From the NCBI GenBank assembly GCA_017430675.1, contig JAFRMM010000070.1, forward strand, positions 1-7,627: DNA of 7,627 bases, read 5' to 3'. This DNA is from Prevotella sp. (GTDB lineage: Bacteria; Bacteroidota; Bacteroidia; Bacteroidales; Bacteroidaceae). Positions within the stretch are counted from its first letter, which is position 1. Every line of letters starts with the position of its first letter. Position numbers and translations under genes: made by a program. A model generated the notes under the pieces. That model saw nothing but the letters and a program-made list of their open reading frames with translations, did no database searches and was not told the DNA's origin. Positions 6,746-7,627 of this stretch are shown here, one piece after another.

Positions 6746-7627
6746 ATTCCTTAGCCATTTGTTTGTTCTTTAGATAGGTCTCTACGTCCTTGTCACCACG
6801 GCCGCTGACGGTGAGCACCACCACGTCATCGGGCTTGAAGGATAGTTTCTTGAGGGCTGCAATGGCGTGGGCACTCTCGATGGCAGGGATGATACCCTCC
6901 ATACGCGTCAGTTCGTAGCCGCCATAGATGGCCTCGTCGTCGTTGATGGAGAGCACCTGCGTACGACCTTTCTTCGCCATGTTACAGTGCATGGGTCCCA
7001 CACCAGGGTAGTCGAGGCCAGCCGAGATGGTGAAGGCCTCCTGGATTTGTCCATCTTCATTCTGCATCACGAGCATCTTGGCACCGTGCAGGATTCCCGT
7101 CGAACCCTTATGGATGGTGGCAGCGGTATAATCCGTCTGCCAACCGTGTCCGCCTGCCTCTGCCAGCACGATTTTTACACGCTCGTCATCGACATAGTGG
7201 TAGATGGTGCCGGCGGCATTAGAACCACCACCGATACAGGCGATAAGATAGTCAGGATAGTCACGGCCGATTTTTTCCTCAAGTTGCCATTTGATCTCCT
7301 CGGAGATGATGCTCTGCATACGGGCCACGAGGTCAGGGTAGGGGTGAGGTCCCATCGTCGAACCTACGATATAGAAGGTGTCTGCAGGATGACAGCACCA
7401 GTCGCGAATGGCCTCAGAGCAAGCGTCTGATAGCGTCATATTACCAGTGCGGACGGGATGCACCTCGGCCCCCAACATCTTCATGCGTTCCACATTGGTG
7501 TGCTGACGCTCCACATCGGTGGCTCCCATGAACACCTCACACTTCATGTTCATCAGGGCGCAGACCGTCGCCGTGGCCACACCATGCTGTCCGGCTCCTG
7601 TCTCAGCGATGATACGCGTCTTGCCCA
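6732..7627 (-). CDS. trpB: Tryptophan synthase beta subunit (5' end cut off by the window)
   Basis: TrpB is the PLP enzyme that condenses indole with serine to give tryptophan, in complex with TrpA. The last 297 residues are visible; the first 95-105 or so, including the PLP-binding lysine of the HKTNN motif, lie beyond the right edge. The fragment opens with GKTRIIAETGAGQHGVATAT, which contains the catalytic glutamate (family Glu109). GPHPYPDLVA is present. The PLP phosphate loop GGGSNA is encoded at 7215-7232, and the C-terminal SGRGDKD holds the serine that faces the pyridine nitrogen. A GTG at 7580 is in frame but lies inside this conserved block, so it is not the start. Sequence type is that of the TrpA-partnered TrpB (TrpB1). 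Its end overlaps the trpE start by 14 nt. As the first trp gene in the usual Bacteroidetes order, it should lie near the operon promoter, which is not in view. Confidence 0.97.
   Translation of the reverse strand, partial: GKTRIIAETGAGQHGVATATVCALMNMKCEVFMGATDVERQHTNVERMKMLGAEVHPVRTGNMTLSDACSEAIRDWCCHPADTFYIVGSTMGPHPYPDLVARMQSIISEEIKWQLEEKIGRDYPDYLIACIGGGSNAAGTIYHYVDDERVKIVLAEAGGHGWQTDYTAATIHKGSTGILHGAKMLVMQNEDGQIQEAFTISAGLDYPGVGPMHCNMAKKGRTQVLSINDDEAIYGGYELTRMEGIIPAIESAHAIAALKKLSFKPDDVVVLTVSGRGDKDVETYLKNKQMAKEYGNF

Noticed and set aside
6867..7430. A 187-codon plus-strand frame opposite trpB.
   Set aside because: Antisense to a highly conserved enzyme; composition typical of a shadow frame.
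7578..7580. In-frame GTG as a possible start of trpB.
   Set aside because: It falls within the conserved AETGAGQHGVATAT block; the frame stays open to the window edge with clear TrpB sequence upstream, so the gene simply continues outside.
6700..7627. A leader peptide or attenuator for the trp operon.
   Set aside because: The region is coding sequence of trpB and trpE; any leader would lie upstream of trpB, outside the window.

Overview
The window is the distal part of a tryptophan biosynthesis operon, followed without a gap by a membrane-anchored regulator-type gene. Every gene that can be supported lies on the minus strand, so transcription runs from the right edge to the left edge. The gene order trpB-trpE-trpG-trpD-trpC-trpF-trpA, with trpB leading and trpC and trpF as separate genes, is the arrangement known from Bacteroidetes. 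The TPR plus transmembrane plus AraC-type helix-turn-helix protein downstream is typical of Prevotella and Bacteroides relatives. Moderately GC-rich genes, A-rich sequence before several starts with little Shine-Dalgarno character, and AT-rich heptamer-like microrepeats at gene joints also fit this group. My best guess is Prevotella or a close relative; the species cannot be told from the sequence alone.

Layout from right to left, in the direction of transcription: trpB (6732-7627, 5' end cut off by the window), trpE (5312-6745, overlapping trpB by 14 nt), trpG (4744-5307), trpD (3698-4708), trpC (2900-3691), trpF (2301-2903, overlapping trpC by 4 nt), trpA (1506-2282), then a lipobox/TPR/transmembrane/HTH protein (1-1505, 3' end cut off). 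Spacers between genes run from 0 to 35 nt. There is no gene-free stretch of any size and no terminator is visible inside the window. The operon promoter and any leader or attenuator would lie beyond the right edge.

Together the enzymes take chorismate to tryptophan. TrpE and TrpG make anthranilate, TrpD adds phosphoribose from PRPP, TrpF isomerises, TrpC closes the indole ring, and TrpA with TrpB turns indole-glycerol phosphate and serine into tryptophan. Catalytic residues are present in every enzyme, except that the PLP lysine of TrpB lies outside the window. TrpE keeps an N-terminal motif resembling the tryptophan feedback site, so regulation by the end product is likely.

The least ordinary points are as follows. 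A heptamer-type microrepeat, of a kind that looks intergenic, sits in frame inside trpE and adds a loop of about 13-15 residues (5881-5929). Related AT-rich microrepeats occupy the trpG/trpD and trpF/trpA joints. A complete-looking reading frame for a putative membrane-spanning transcription regulator begins on the base directly after the trpA stop codon. I did not find a wholly new system here.
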